Below, piece after piece: positions 1 to 7,260 of a stretch of 14,365 nucleotides of DNA (within the stretch, counting starts at the first letter, position 1; each line of letters begins with the position of its first letter). The DNA lies in assembly GCA_002362735.1 (NCBI GenBank), contig DEUU01000226.1, positions 5,957 to 20,321 on the forward strand, in the 5' to 3' direction. The translations under genes were made by a program, and so were the position numbers. The notes beneath the pieces were generated by a model. It was not told the origin of the DNA. It did not search any database and saw only the letters and a list, made by a program, of their open reading frames with translations. The DNA comes from Dehalococcoidia bacterium UBA3254. Lineage in GTDB: Bacteria; Chloroflexota; Dehalococcoidia; Dehalococcoidales; UBA3254.

Positions 1-45
1 TCAAATCCTCTCACCCCGACCAGACCAACGGTTAAGGAAATATCT

Positions 46-153
46 AATCACAAATTACAAATAAAAAACAAATTCTAAATTACAAGATTCATCTCTTCAA
101 TTTTGCTTGAGATTTGTAATTTGGCGCTTGGGACTTATTTGAAGTTTGTGATT
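46..153. repeat. 108-bp imperfect palindrome (MITE-like or dispersed repeat)
   Basis: The arms share a single symmetry axis at 99.5. Positions 46-54 (AATCACAAA) pair perfectly with 145-153, and 77-85 (AAATTACAA) pair perfectly with 114-122. Between them, 58-64 pair with 135-141 and 69-71 with 128-130. The left arm is built from degenerate CAAATT-type units. No ORF lies inside, and the right arm has no clean U-tract, so it is not a convincing terminator. It resembles short non-coding palindromic elements dispersed in environmental bacterial genomes. Its mobility is inferred, because only one copy is visible here. Confidence 0.6.
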
Positions 154-199
154 TTTTATTTATTTTTTCACTACTATCTTTTTAAAAGGACTAACGTTA

Positions 200-231
200 T
201 ATACTATGGACGAGGTAATAGAACAAAGGAG
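200..231 (+). promoter_or_regulatory. -10-like box and Shine-Dalgarno supporting a later sigma start
   Basis: TATACT at 200-205 directly abuts the ATG at 206. If it is a real -10, transcription would start near 212, inside the ATG-initiated frame. AAAGGAG at 225-231 then sits 7 nt before an in-frame TTG at 239. No good -35 is visible 16-18 nt upstream of the -10, so this is only suggestive. Confidence 0.3.
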
Positions 232-781
232 CTTGCCATTGCAGGATGAGGAAGGCCTCGTCCAACGAGCGCAAAAGCAGGATTCTGCCGCTTTCGCTCA
301 GTTATATGAGGCGTACTTTGACAAAATATATCGCTATATAGCTCTGCGGGTCAGGAATGAGATGGAAGCTGAAGATATTACACAGCAGGTCTTTATGAAG
401 ATGCTGCAGTCAATATCTTCTTATCGAAATAAAGGAGTTCCGTTTTCATCCTGGATCTACCGCATCGCTCATAACCAGGTAATCGATTTTTTAAGACAAA
501 AAAATAAGAAAGCAACGGTAGATATAGATGGTTTGCCGCTCCCCGATTTGGGAGATGATCCGCAGCATATGATGGAAATACAAATTGATATAGAGGATTT
601 AAAGAAAGCGACGAAGCAGCTTACCGCAGCTCAGCAAGAAGTTATCTCTTTACGATTTGCTGGCGAATTATCCATTGCCCAATGCGCCGAAATTATGGGA
701 AAAAGTGAAGGGGCGATCAAAGCTCTTCAACACAGCGCGGTACTCGCTTTGAGGAAAGCCCTGGTGGTGAATGAACTATGA
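206..781 (+). CDS. ECF-type RNA polymerase sigma factor
   Basis: This is a 191-residue sigma-70 family protein of ECF architecture, with regions 2 and 4 only. Region 2 spans about 30-97, with the helical core around FDKIYRYIALRVR and the -10 recognition helix ending at WIYRIAHNQVIDFLR. Region 4, a helix-turn-helix for the -35, spans about 137-187, around LSIAQCAEIMGKSEGAIKAL. It should direct RNA polymerase to a small regulon, which cannot be read from this window. The stop overlaps the next gene as ATGA, so the two are translationally coupled. That partner is the likely anti-sigma or membrane sensor. The ATG at 206 has only a distant AAGGA (15 nt). A TTG at 239 has AAAGGAG at 7 nt and gives a family-like N-terminus beginning at QDEEGLV, so the true start may be there. 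Confidence 0.9.
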   Translation: MDEVIEQRSLPLQDEEGLVQRAQKQDSAAFAQLYEAYFDKIYRYIALRVRNEMEAEDITQQVFMKMLQSISSYRNKGVPFSSWIYRIAHNQVIDFLRQKNKKATVDIDGLPLPDLGDDPQHMMEIQIDIEDLKKATKQLTAAQQEVISLRFAGELSIAQCAEIMGKSEGAIKALQHSAVLALRKALVVNEL

Positions 782-1959
782 GTCAGGAAAAGAAATTTAA
801 TAATATCTTGAACGAATGTCTGGACCGCATACTCAAGGGTGAGACGGTAGAAGATTGTCTGCAAAGATTTCCGGAACACTCTCGTGTACTTGAACCACTG
901 TTGCGTACGGCGCAGGCGGCCAAGATAGCCACGACTATCCAGCCTCGTTCGGAATTTAAAGCCAGGGCCAGATATGAATTTCAGTCTGCTCTAAGGGAAA
1001 TGGAGACGAAAAAGTTTCAACGAAGACGTATTTTTAACTGGCATTGGCAGTGGCAATCCGGCTGGGCGGTTGCACTGGTTGTAGTAATGGTGGTGGTTCT
1101 GGGTGGCGGGGGTACTGTTGCCGCTTCCAGCAACAGCATGCCGGATGAACCTCTTTATTCTGTTAAGCTGGCCTCCGAACAGGTTCAACTGGCGGCGACT
1201 TCTTCCGAAATTGGTCAGGCTGAATTAAATGCTAAATTCGCTAACAGGCGCACTGAAGAAATTGTCTATATGGCGTCTAAAGATAATGCCCAGGAAGTTC
1301 AGGTTGCTGCTCAGAGATTGAATACCAATCTCTCGAATATTACCAGTATCGCTGCTGAAGGGGAAGGAAAAGGGGCAGGTCCCGGTCCATCAACTGCCGG
1401 TAGGGCTGCCGGTACTTCCAGCGCAGACTCTAATGGTATAGAAAAGACTAACGAGCCCAGTTTTGGGATTGCCTCTGCGCCAGCTCCAATGCAGGCTTTA
1501 GCGCCTTCTTCAGCAGATGCTTCTCAGCCGGAAGCGACAGTTCCACCCGTCTTGACCCTGGTTCCTCCGGCATCGGTGCCTCAACCTTCTGCAGCACCTG
1601 TGTCCACACCCAGCGCCCGAACGGAAACTGCTCCGGCAGTAGCTGTACCGTCTATCAAGGCGAAGGCACCTGATTCTCAGATAACCGCGGCTCCCAGCCC
1701 CTCTTCAAATTCCAAATCTGTGAGTGGAAACCAGAATACCCGGAATACCAAAAATAACAGCCGTATTTCATCTTCTGATCGCGAAAAACTAAAGAAGATT
1801 ATCATAGATAATTATAATGAACGTAAGGCTCGTCTCGAAGAAGCTTTGAAAAAAGCCTCTCCTCAGGTCAGGCCGGCTATCCGTCAGGCGATTGTTCAGT
1901 CCGAGAATGAATTCGAGAAGGCTTTAAGGCTTCTCGAACAGTCCGCAAACTCAAGCTAA
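778..1959 (+). CDS. DUF5667 single-pass membrane protein, putative anti-sigma partner
   Basis: This 393-residue protein has a cytoplasmic N-terminal segment (1-90) with a short helical motif around ILKGETVEDCLQRFPEH, the part expected to contact the sigma factor. One hydrophobic segment lies at about 96-117, just after a basic QRRR stretch, which predicts the N-terminus inside. A DUF5667-like helical region follows at about 121-190 (MPDEPLYSVKLASEQ onward). Next come a Pro/Ala/Ser-rich linker (about 198-320) and a charged C-terminal helix (333-390). It starts inside the sigma stop (ATGA overlap), a pairing recurrent in Chloroflexota and Actinobacteria. The anti-sigma role is inferred from topology and coupling. 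The family name comes from recognition of the core, not from a search. The disordered linker suggests an extracytoplasmic stalk. Confidence 0.78.
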   Translation: MSQEKKFNNILNECLDRILKGETVEDCLQRFPEHSRVLEPLLRTAQAAKIATTIQPRSEFKARARYEFQSALREMETKKFQRRRIFNWHWQWQSGWAVALVVVMVVVLGGGGTVAASSNSMPDEPLYSVKLASEQVQLAATSSEIGQAELNAKFANRRTEEIVYMASKDNAQEVQVAAQRLNTNLSNITSIAAEGEGKGAGPGPSTAGRAAGTSSADSNGIEKTNEPSFGIASAPAPMQALAPSSADASQPEATVPPVLTLVPPASVPQPSAAPVSTPSARTETAPAVAVPSIKAKAPDSQITAAPSPSSNSKSVSGNQNTRNTKNNSRISSSDREKLKKIIIDNYNERKARLEEALKKASPQVRPAIRQAIVQSENEFEKALRLLEQSANSS

Positions 1960-1981
1960 ACAGGTAATAACAGAAGACACT

Positions 1982-2013
1982 AAAAACCGCTGCTAACTCG
2001 GCAGCGGTTTTTT
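1982..2013 (+). terminator. Rho-independent terminator after the sigma/DUF5667 operon
   Basis: A perfect 12-bp stem (AAAAACCGCTGC at 1982-1993 with 2001-2012) encloses a 7-nt loop and continues into a T-run ending at 2013. It sits 22 nt after the DUF5667 stop and isolates the pair from the lipoprotein gene downstream. Confidence 0.93.
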
Positions 2014-2059
2014 CGTTATAAACTATAGACAAGCAAACTATAAGGAGGTTTACAAAAAT

Positions 2060-2893
2060 ATGAAAATCAAGTTATTTCTGGCCATCGGGATGGTAATTAT
2101 TCTGACATTAGCCGGTCTTACCGGCTGCAGTGCTGCCGGAGGCGCCGCTGCCGATGTCCAGGGTGTAAATGTCAATGTCAATAGTCAGCAAGGTATCTGG
2201 GTGAACGGAGAGGGAAAGGTTACCGTTACTCCGAATATTGCGACTATTTCATTGGGAGTTACAGCGCGCGCAGCCAAGGTAGCCGATGCTCAAGCTCAAG
2301 CCGCTGCAGCCATGGATAAAATAATGGCAGCTTTAACGGGAAATGGAATTGATAAGAAAGATATTCAGACCCAGTACTTTAACATTTACCAATATACTTC
2401 TCCGATTCCTCCCGACATCAAGATCCCAGCTCAGTCTTCAACCGGATCCGCGGTGGATGCTCCCATGCCTGTAGTCCCACCCACTCCTTATCAGGAATAT
2501 ACCGGATACGAGGTTAGTAATATGCTGACGGTTAAGATCAGGTCCATTGACAAGGTGGGTGCCATCATAGATGCGGTAACCGCAGCCGGTGGGGATAATA
2601 TCCGCATGAACGGTATTTATTTCTCGGTGGATCAGCCAGGACAGTATAATGCTCAAGCTCGAGAACTGGCTATGAAAGACGCCAAGGCCAAGGCGGATCA
2701 AATCGCTTCATTATCCGGTGTTAAGTTAGGCAAAGTCACCTATGTTTCCGAGAGTTCCTATTCTCAGCCCTATCCTGTATCGGTCCCAATGTACAAGGCA
2801 ATGGATTCAGCAGGTGGTGCGCCCAGCACTTCTATCAGCCCCGGCCAGACCGATATTGTCCTGAATATCCAGGTGGCTTACGCGATCCAGTAA
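2060..2893 (+). CDS. SIMPL-domain (DUF541) lipoprotein, first paralogue
   Basis: This 277-residue secreted lipoprotein has a signal sequence with a basic start (MKIK), a hydrophobic core and a lipobox LTGC with the lipidated Cys at 23. The SIMPL domain follows from about 45 to 275. It opens with GIWVNGEGKVTVTPN and includes the IRSIDKVGAIIDA and FSVDQPGQYNAQAR segments. The family is periplasmic or surface-exposed and its biochemical role is not well defined. AGGAGG at 2043-2048 supports the ATG at 11 nt. A Pro-rich stretch at about 113-145 makes it some 23 residues longer than the next gene's product in the same region. It lies between two terminators, so it is probably transcribed alone. 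Weak -10-like AT sequence lies at 2017-2027, with no clear -35. Confidence 0.9.
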   Translation: MKIKLFLAIGMVIILTLAGLTGCSAAGGAAADVQGVNVNVNSQQGIWVNGEGKVTVTPNIATISLGVTARAAKVADAQAQAAAAMDKIMAALTGNGIDKKDIQTQYFNIYQYTSPIPPDIKIPAQSSTGSAVDAPMPVVPPTPYQEYTGYEVSNMLTVKIRSIDKVGAIIDAVTAAGGDNIRMNGIYFSVDQPGQYNAQARELAMKDAKAKADQIASLSGVKLGKVTYVSESSYSQPYPVSVPMYKAMDSAGGAPSTSISPGQTDIVLNIQVAYAIQ

Positions 2894-2922
2894 ATTCATA
2901 ATATCTTAAACTCCAGCTTACA

Positions 2923-2963
2923 GAACGAGGGAAGTCAAATCTTCCCTCGTTCGTTTTTATTTT
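2923..2963 (+). terminator. Rho-independent terminator between the SIMPL genes
   Basis: A perfect 12-bp stem (GAACGAGGGAAG at 2923-2934 with 2941-2952) with a 6-nt loop is followed by G and a T-rich tract at 2954-2963. It separates the two paralogues transcriptionally. Confidence 0.93.
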
Positions 2964-3053
2964 CACAAATCCTTCTTCCTCATAGTCCCCAATTCCTCAT
3001 TTGAATTCTATTTTCGTAATATGATGTAAATAGATTAGCCTCAGGAGGTAAAT

Positions 3054-3803
3054 ATGAAAACAAAATTATGGTTAAGTTTAGCCCTGGCTTTAGTGCTTCT
3101 AATGATGGCACTGGCGGGATGCAGTAGCAATGTACCTGCGCAAAACGTTTCATCCGGGAATACGCTTTCTCCACAGGGGATCTGGGTAATCGGCGAAGGG
3201 AAGGTAACTGTAACTCCTGATATTGCTAACCTGAGCTTGGGAGTTTCGATACAGGCCGCTAAAGTAGTAGATGCTCAATCTCAGGCCGCTTCGGCTATGG
3301 CCAAAGTGATATCCGTTCTGACTAGTAATGGGGTGGCGCAAAAAGATATTTCGACTCAGTATTATACTATCAGTCCGGTAACCAGGTTTGATAATACTAC
3401 CCAGCAAAGCACCATTACGGGATATCAGGTCAGCAATATTGTTAACGTTGTAATCCGTTCCATTGATAAGGTTGGGCCTATTATTGATGCTGCGACCACG
3501 GCTGCCGGGGATTTAATGCGGGTCAACAGTATCAGCTTCTCTGTTGATAATCCGGGTCAGTATAATTCTCAGGCGCGGACCCAGGCTATGGATGATGCTA
3601 AAACTAAAGCTCAGCAGTTGGCGAGCCTGGCCGGTGTGAGCCTAGGTCGGCCGTTTTATATTGTGGAAAATCCGGTATCCACTCCGATTCCGTATAACGT
3701 ATCCGTTCCAAGCGCAACCGCCGCTCCCTCAACCACTACCCCTATCAATCCTGGCCAAACCGATATTACTCTGACGGTCCAGGTTGCTTATTCAATCCAG
3801 TAA
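3054..3803 (+). CDS. SIMPL-domain (DUF541) lipoprotein, second paralogue
   Basis: This 249-residue lipoprotein is clearly homologous to the gene before it along the whole domain. Its signal peptide ends in a classical lipobox LAGC with the lipidated Cys at 23. The SIMPL domain runs from about 40 to 248 (GIWVIGEGKVTVTPD, IRSIDKVGPIIDA, FSVDNPGQYNSQAR). Both products end in nearly the same way, VAYAIQ here read as VAYSIQ. It lacks the Pro-rich insertion of the first copy. AGGAGG at 3043-3048 lies 5 nt from the ATG. A TATGAT at 3020-3025 could be a -10, but no -35 fits well. The pair looks like a tandem duplication followed by divergence. The function of the family remains unclear. Confidence 0.9.
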   Translation: MKTKLWLSLALALVLLMMALAGCSSNVPAQNVSSGNTLSPQGIWVIGEGKVTVTPDIANLSLGVSIQAAKVVDAQSQAASAMAKVISVLTSNGVAQKDISTQYYTISPVTRFDNTTQQSTITGYQVSNIVNVVIRSIDKVGPIIDAATTAAGDLMRVNSISFSVDNPGQYNSQARTQAMDDAKTKAQQLASLAGVSLGRPFYIVENPVSTPIPYNVSVPSATAAPSTTTPINPGQTDITLTVQVAYSIQ

Positions 3804-3897
3804 TTTAACGATGGGGAAGAGGCGGAGAGTGGTCTCGGCGGTGGTATCGACTCCTCGGCGGATGACAATTCAGGTTGTGCAGGTACATACACACCCC

Positions 3898-3927
3898 GAT
3901 AGGGAGGACCAATTGATCCTCCCTATC
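3898..3927 (+). terminator. Hairpin after the second SIMPL gene, probable terminator
   Basis: An 11-bp perfect stem (GATAGGGAGGA at 3898-3908 with 3917-3927) encloses an 8-nt loop. The following bases (CTGGTTATTT) form only a weak U-tract. It lies 94 nt after the stop and before the argS promoter, so termination is the simplest reading. Confidence 0.6.
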
Positions 3928-3950
3928 CTGGTTATTTAAAGGCTCAAATG

Positions 3951-3979
3951 TTATCAAATATCCTGTATTATGCTATAAT
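3951..3979 (+). promoter_or_regulatory. argS-trpS promoter (extended -10)
   Basis: TTATCA at 3951-3956 (4 of 6 to the -35 consensus) and a perfect TATAAT at 3974-3979 are separated by 17 nt. TGC directly before the -10 gives an extended -10. Transcription would begin near 3986, leaving a leader of about 50 nt, too short for a T-box riboswitch. Confidence 0.68.
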
Positions 3980-4035
3980 TCATGCGTAAACTGGATGATT
4001 GTTTTCTAAAAATGTAAGACAGAAGGTGAATTAGA

Positions 4036-5727
4036 TTGGGTAATTCTAACCGGATTGATGGAATAGTTAAAGCCAGACAACAGCTTGCTGAAATGTTGGC
4101 CGGTGCCGCCGGAGAGGCCCAGAAAGCAGGAAAAATACCTGCTGTTAACCTGCCCGAAGTAGCGCTTGAAAGGCCTCAGAATTCGGAGCATGGGGATTAC
4201 GCTTCTAGCTTTCCTTTGAAGCTGGCCCGGGCAGCCCGGATAAATCCCATGGCTATTGCCAAAGACCTTGTAAAGTCGATGGAAGAGAAATGTCCGATCG
4301 CGGATATTACCGTAGCTTCACCTGGTTTTATTAATTTCACTTTGAAAAACGACTGGCTCACTGACCAGGTCAACTCAATTTTGAGTTCTGGAAAAGGCTA
4401 TGGCGACAGTGAGTCCGGAAAAGGCCGCAGTATTCAATTGGAATATGTCAGCGCCAACCCAACCGGTCCCCTTCACGTGGGGAATGGGCGGGGAGCCATT
4501 CTGGGCAGTGTTTTAGCCAGCGTATTTACTGCTGCCGGGTATAAAGTCGAACAGGAATATTACGTGAATGATGCGGGTACTCAGATAAATACTTTTTACC
4601 GCTCTCTTTTTGTCAGATATCAACAAGTTTTGAATGTGGATGCTGAAATGCCTCCGGATGGTTATCAGGGAGCTTACCTGGTAGAGCTGGCAAAAGAAAT
4701 CGTTTCTGAAAAAGGAAAAATCTTCCTGGATATGCCAGAATCATCAGCCATTAAAGAGCTGGGGCAGGTTGGTTTGGATAAGATGCTTTTTCTAATTCGT
4801 GGAGACCTGGAGCTTTTAAAAGTCCGTTTTGATGTCTGGTTTAGTGAGCTCAGCCTCTATCGCGGTGGACTTTATCAAAAGGTGATGGATATGCTGAGGC
4901 AGGGCGGTTTCTTAACCGAAAGGGAAGGGGCGACCTGGTTTGTGTCCACCGCACTCGGCGATGACAAGGACAATGTGGTCGTCCGGGGTGACGGGTCTCC
5001 AACTTATTTCGCCTCTGACATTGCTTATCATTATGATAAATTCGCCCAGAGAAAATTTGATAAAGTAATCAATATCTGGGGAGCAGACCACCAGGGCCAT
5101 GTCTCTCGTATGAAAGCCGTAGTTAGCGCGCTCGGAATCGATCCTAAAAGGCTGGAAGTTATCCTTTATCAACTGGTGACCCTTTGTCGCGGGAATGAAA
5201 TCGTCCGTCTTTCCAAGAGGAGCGGAGATATTATAACCTTGCGTGAGGTGATCGAAGAAGTAGGGGCTGACGCTTGTCGGTTCTTCTTCTTAGCCCGTTC
5301 GGCGGACAGTCAGATGGACTTTGACCTCGAATTAGCCAAGAAACAATCCCAGGATAATCCGGTCTACTATGTCCAATATGCCCACGCTCGTATTGCCAGT
5401 ATTTTGCGCCTGGCAAAGGAGAAGGGCATTGATTTTCGTCATGGGAATGTTGATCTGCTTACAAGTGAGCCAGAGTTGACTCTAATTCGCAAGATGCTGA
5501 GACTATCTGAAATTATCGAGATGATCGTCGAAACTTCGGAGCCCCATCATTTGACCTATTATGCCCAGGACCTGGCCACGGTCTTTCATAGCTTTTATAA
5601 ACAATGCAGAGTGGTGACTGAAGATGAAGCTATAACCGGAGCTCGTTTAAAGCTTGTTGAAGCTACTAAAGTTGTCCTTGCAAAAACTCTTCACTTGATG
5701 GGTATCACTGCGCCAGAGAAAATGTAG
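4036..5727 (+). CDS. argS: Arginyl-tRNA synthetase
   Basis: This is a 563-residue class I aminoacyl-tRNA synthetase that charges tRNA-Arg with arginine using ATP in the cytoplasm. An N-terminal ArgRS-specific domain (about 8-105, with LERPQNSEHGDYASSFPLKLA) precedes the Rossmann catalytic core. The HIGH-type motif is HVGN at 147-150 within SANPTGPLHVGNGRG. A degenerate KMSKS-like loop LSKRSGD lies at 392-398, as is usual for many ArgRS. The DALR anticodon-binding domain covers about 443-563 and ends in a family-typical GITAPEKM. The start is TTG, supported by AAGGTGA at 4023-4029 with 6 nt spacing. The upstream ATG at 4012 is followed at once by a stop. It is co-directional with trpS 50 nt downstream and no terminator lies between them, so the two probably form one operon. 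Confidence 0.97.
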   Translation: MGNSNRIDGIVKARQQLAEMLAGAAGEAQKAGKIPAVNLPEVALERPQNSEHGDYASSFPLKLARAARINPMAIAKDLVKSMEEKCPIADITVASPGFINFTLKNDWLTDQVNSILSSGKGYGDSESGKGRSIQLEYVSANPTGPLHVGNGRGAILGSVLASVFTAAGYKVEQEYYVNDAGTQINTFYRSLFVRYQQVLNVDAEMPPDGYQGAYLVELAKEIVSEKGKIFLDMPESSAIKELGQVGLDKMLFLIRGDLELLKVRFDVWFSELSLYRGGLYQKVMDMLRQGGFLTEREGATWFVSTALGDDKDNVVVRGDGSPTYFASDIAYHYDKFAQRKFDKVINIWGADHQGHVSRMKAVVSALGIDPKRLEVILYQLVTLCRGNEIVRLSKRSGDIITLREVIEEVGADACRFFFLARSADSQMDFDLELAKKQSQDNPVYYVQYAHARIASILRLAKEKGIDFRHGNVDLLTSEPELTLIRKMLRLSEIIEMIVETSEPHHLTYYAQDLATVFHSFYKQCRVVTEDEAITGARLKLVEATKVVLAKTLHLMGITAPEKM

Positions 5728-5777
5728 CCCTCACATGATATTACTGTAACTATTTAATATTGAATTGAGGTATGATG

Positions 5778-6749
5778 ATGAAACGTGTATTTTCCGGGAC
5801 CCGTCCCACAGGTAAATTGCATTTGGGAAATTATCTTGGAGCGCTCCAGAACTATGTTAAACTGCAGGATGAATATGAGTGTGTCTATTGCATTGTGGAT
5901 TGGCACGCATTAACTACTTTAACCGATACGAGCGAGCTCCAGAAAAATATATTTGATATGGCCCTTGACTGGTTGGCGGCCGGGATTGATCCAAATCGCA
6001 GTATTGTTTTCGTCCAATCTCACGTCCCGGAAGTCACGGAGCTTCATCTCCTGCTCAGTATGGTTACTCCGCTAAGCTGGTTGCTGCGGGTGCCCACGTT
6101 CAAGGAAAAAGCCAAACAACATCCGGAAAATGTGAATTATGGTCTGGTGGGTTATCCGGTCCTCCAGACAGCAGATATCGTTCTGTATAAAGCTGAGGTT
6201 GTGCCTGTGGGAGAGGATCAGCTACCTCACCTGGAACTGGCTCGTGAAATTGTCCGCCGTTTTAATACACTCCTGGGGCCGACATTCTTGGAACCGGTGG
6301 CTAAATTGACGCCATTCCCGATGGTGATAGGATTAGATGGCAAGGAAAAAATGAGCAAGTCTCTCAATAATCAATTGGAAATATCCGCTTCTCCTGAGGA
6401 GATTACAGCAAAGATAAAGACCGCCGTTACAGACCCCGCCCGGGTTTATCGCAAGGACATCGGTCATCCTGAAATCTGCAATATCTACCGTTTCCATCAA
6501 TATTTCAATCCTGATCAACTTGTAGATATCGCTCAACGTTGCACTACGGCTCAGATCGGATGTGTGGAATGCAAGATGATGGTGGCCAAAGAGATGAATA
6601 AGGCGCTCGAACCATTCCGTGAAAAACGGGCGGAATTATCGTCTCGACCGGAATATATCAAAGAAGTGCTGGAAGATGGGGCTAAACGGGCAAGAGTAAT
6701 CGCAAGAGAAACTGTAGACGAAGCCAAGCGAAAAATGGGGTTATTGTAA
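5778..6749 (+). CDS. trpS: Tryptophanyl-tRNA synthetase with a four-cysteine Fe-S-like motif
   Basis: This class I synthetase charges tRNA-Trp. HIGH-type HLGN lies at 15-18 within SGTRPTGKLHLGNYLGAL, and a canonical KMSKS lies at 191-195. Three ATG codons stand in tandem at 5772, 5775 and 5778. GAGG at 5767-5770 is only 1 nt from the first but 7 nt from the third, and KRVFSG is the usual family start, so 5778 is chosen (323 residues). Cysteines at 234, 255, 262 and 265 form C-x20-C-x6-C-x2-C in the C-terminal domain. This is very close to the [4Fe-4S] ligand set of Thermotoga maritima TrpRS, which lies near the anticodon-binding region. It follows argS closely and is probably in the same transcript. 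Confidence 0.96.
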   Translation: MKRVFSGTRPTGKLHLGNYLGALQNYVKLQDEYECVYCIVDWHALTTLTDTSELQKNIFDMALDWLAAGIDPNRSIVFVQSHVPEVTELHLLLSMVTPLSWLLRVPTFKEKAKQHPENVNYGLVGYPVLQTADIVLYKAEVVPVGEDQLPHLELAREIVRRFNTLLGPTFLEPVAKLTPFPMVIGLDGKEKMSKSLNNQLEISASPEEITAKIKTAVTDPARVYRKDIGHPEICNIYRFHQYFNPDQLVDIAQRCTTAQIGCVECKMMVAKEMNKALEPFREKRAELSSRPEYIKEVLEDGAKRARVIARETVDEAKRKMGLL

Positions 6750-6781
6750 AAAAGGGATGCGATAGATCGCATCCCTTTTTT
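6748..6781. terminator. Bidirectional terminator between trpS and the zinc-ribbon gene
   Basis: A 15-bp perfect stem (6748-6762 with 6767-6781) has a 4-nt loop, a GC core (GGGATGCGA) and an A-run on the left matching a T-run on the right. It therefore works for both converging genes. The A-run includes the last two bases of the trpS stop codon. Confidence 0.94.
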
Positions 6782-6790
6782 GAAGATATA

Positions 6791-7120
6791 CTACTTACTC
6801 GTCCTGCTTTTATGGTAGCAGTCGCTGCAATAGACCGGACGCCCAGTCCGTGGTTCAAATGGAACCTGTGTCTCTTTTCCGCATTCGCTGCAGGTCACAG
6901 TGTATAACTGTCGGGTAGCGGGTGGCGTAAAATTGTAAGACACTCTATCTTTTTCCACAGGACGTTCGGGTTTTCGGGCAGCACGAGTGGCGCGGCAGGC
7001 GGGGCAACGTTTGGGGGGATGGGTAAAACCTTTAGCGTGAAAAGCTTGCTGCTCATCCGCAGTGAAAACATAATCAACCCCGCAGTCAAAACATTTTAAC
7101 GATTTATCCGTAAAATCCAA
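6791..7120 (-). CDS. Small protein with two zinc-ribbon modules
   Basis: This 109-residue soluble protein has four CxxC pairs, at Cys 10/13, 39/42, 77/80 and 98/101. The first two pairs bracket DYVFTADEQQAFHAKGF and look like a zf-trcl-type zinc ribbon. The last two are spaced CxxC-x17-CxxC, a recognised small zinc-binding module. A basic linker rich in Arg/Lys/Pro lies between them (about 43-70). It should bind two structural zinc ions. Its function is unknown, and nucleic-acid binding or a chaperone role are both guesses. The start is TTG at 7118-7120, with AGGAGG (7130-7135, minus strand) 9 nt upstream. It has its own promoter and shares a bidirectional terminator with trpS. Confidence 0.87.
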   Translation of the reverse strand: MDFTDKSLKCFDCGVDYVFTADEQQAFHAKGFTHPPKRCPACRATRAARKPERPVEKDRVSYNFTPPATRQLYTVTCSECGKETQVPFEPRTGRPVYCSDCYHKSRTSK

Positions 7121-7214
7121 TTGGGAAAACCTCCTACTCTATTTCGTTTGAGTCCAGTTTTACCAACGCCGCGAAAATCTATCAGGTATTGATAACTTAG
7201 CTCGAAACTCATAT

Positions 7215-7244
7215 AGTATACACTGAAATTCCCCTTTTTTGCAA
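7215..7244 (-). promoter_or_regulatory. Promoter of the zinc-ribbon gene
   Basis: On the minus strand, TTGCAA (7239-7244) and TATACT (7215-7220) are separated by 18 nt. Transcription would start near 7208, giving a leader of about 90 nt. The promoter lies downstream of the ftsZ terminator hairpin, which fits an independent unit. Confidence 0.55.
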
Positions 7245-7260
7245 AGTCTGTTCTTCTTTT

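Noticed and set aside
2020..2042. Direct repeat AAACTATA at 2020-2027 and 2035-2042 ahead of the first SIMPL gene.
   Set aside because: It is an eight-base repeat in AT-rich sequence next to a ribosome site, which is likely by chance and does not match a known operator.
3804..3930. The leader before argS looked at first like a T-box, with GTGGTATCG resembling the T-box sequence ahead of a terminator-like hairpin.
   Set aside because: The argS promoter lies downstream of the hairpin, so this stretch would not be in the argS transcript from that promoter. It is also too short for stem I plus antiterminator.
3811..3939. A 42-codon plus-strand frame starting at ATG 3811, with an Arg-rich start.
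   Set aside because: It has no ribosome binding site, lies directly after the SIMPL stop and runs through the probable terminator hairpin. No domain is recognisable.
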